Positions 63,675 through 64,000 of a stretch of 64,000 nt of DNA are shown piece after piece. This stretch comes from Ursus arctos. Lineage: Eukaryota; Chordata; Mammalia; Carnivora; Ursidae. The DNA is taken from positions 45,954,475 to 46,018,474 of the forward strand of contig NW_026622808.1 in the NCBI RefSeq assembly GCF_023065955.2, written 5' to 3'. The notes beneath the pieces were generated by a model. The model saw only the letters and a program-made list of their open reading frames with translations, did not search any database and was not told the DNA's origin. The position numbers and the translations under genes are program-made. Every line of letters starts with the position of its first letter. The stretch's first letter is position 1.

Positions 63675-64000
63675 TCTTTTTCAACACAGCATCATTGCAG
63701 GGAAAGAGGCAGTCACCTGAAACAGCTTTTCCTCCCATAAGCCAAAAGGACATAGTTTCCTAGCGAGAAAATGTGGATGTTAGGCCCCCAGTGCTCTTGG
63801 AATAGCAAGTGCTTTTATCTCCCGGAGTCTCAGTGTGATGCTAATGTGCAAACAGGGCTTAGCTGAAGATCACCTATTTGCACTGCAGAGATTGTCACTT
63901 GGCTCCTGGGCCTGCAGCTTTGCAGAACGATGCCTCTGGCATCAGCCACCTGCCCCAAGTGGGGGACCTCCCAGGCTCAGAAGACTTCAGCCAGCCTCAG
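63675..64000. other. unique sequence
   Basis: Nothing recognised up to the window edge. Confidence 0.35.

Noticed and set aside
1..64000. CRISPR arrays, operons, phage or other prokaryotic systems
   Set aside because: No regularly spaced repeats with unique spacers and no dense gene packing; carnivore SINEs and mammalian L1s show that this is mammalian nuclear DNA.

Overview
The window reads as nuclear DNA from a caniform carnivore, most likely a bear or a pinniped. The diagnostic evidence is repeated copies of the carnivore tRNA-Lys-derived SINE (SINEC/CAN-SINE). The freshest copies (33847-34046, 46035-46238, 59111-59312, 13922-14159) carry a body (gcgtgatcccggcgtt, then cacatcaggctcct, then ctctcgctggctgtctct) that I associate with ursids and seals rather than with dog, cat or mustelids. 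Assignment below family level is not possible by eye.

I found no intact protein-coding gene, tRNA, rRNA or CRISPR array in 64 kb. The longest open frames are either decayed L1 ORF pieces or unrecognised frames of about 100-180 codons, within chance expectation. The window looks like gene desert or the inside of very large introns. It consists of a unique AT-rich background plus interspersed repeats of many ages.

Layout: 1-13.5 kb is mostly unique sequence with scattered SINEs, MER5A/MER20-type hAT elements and MIR fragments. It includes a small CpG-dense patch at 4.47-4.70 kb with a minus-strand TATA box. 13.7-14.2 kb holds two head-to-tail SINEs. 14.3-20 kb is old MIR and other ancient repeats around candidate non-coding constrained sequence (18.2-18.8 kb). 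22.1-29.2 kb is one near-full-length but inactivated L1 on the minus strand, interrupted by three SINEs; a second, 5'-truncated minus-strand L1 follows at 30.0-31.3 kb. 31.3-33.8 kb and 34.9-36.4 kb are repeat-poor. 36.4-37.8 kb is a plus-strand L1 inserted in an older hAT element. 38-60 kb mixes MIR, L2, SINEs, an MLT1-type LTR (40.0-40.4 kb) and long unique stretches. 60.6-61.8 kb is another plus-strand truncated L1, followed by a MIR and a hAT-like element with long A and T tracts.

Nothing resembles an undescribed multi-gene system. The items most worth a second look are the CpG-dense patch at 4.5 kb, a few splice-flanked open frames (31.93-32.14, 9.63-9.76, 18.09-18.13 kb), non-repetitive stretches dense in homeodomain/octamer-like motifs, and nested insertions that give a relative chronology of the locus. 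Repeat family names are from memory of consensus sequences and were not checked with a search.
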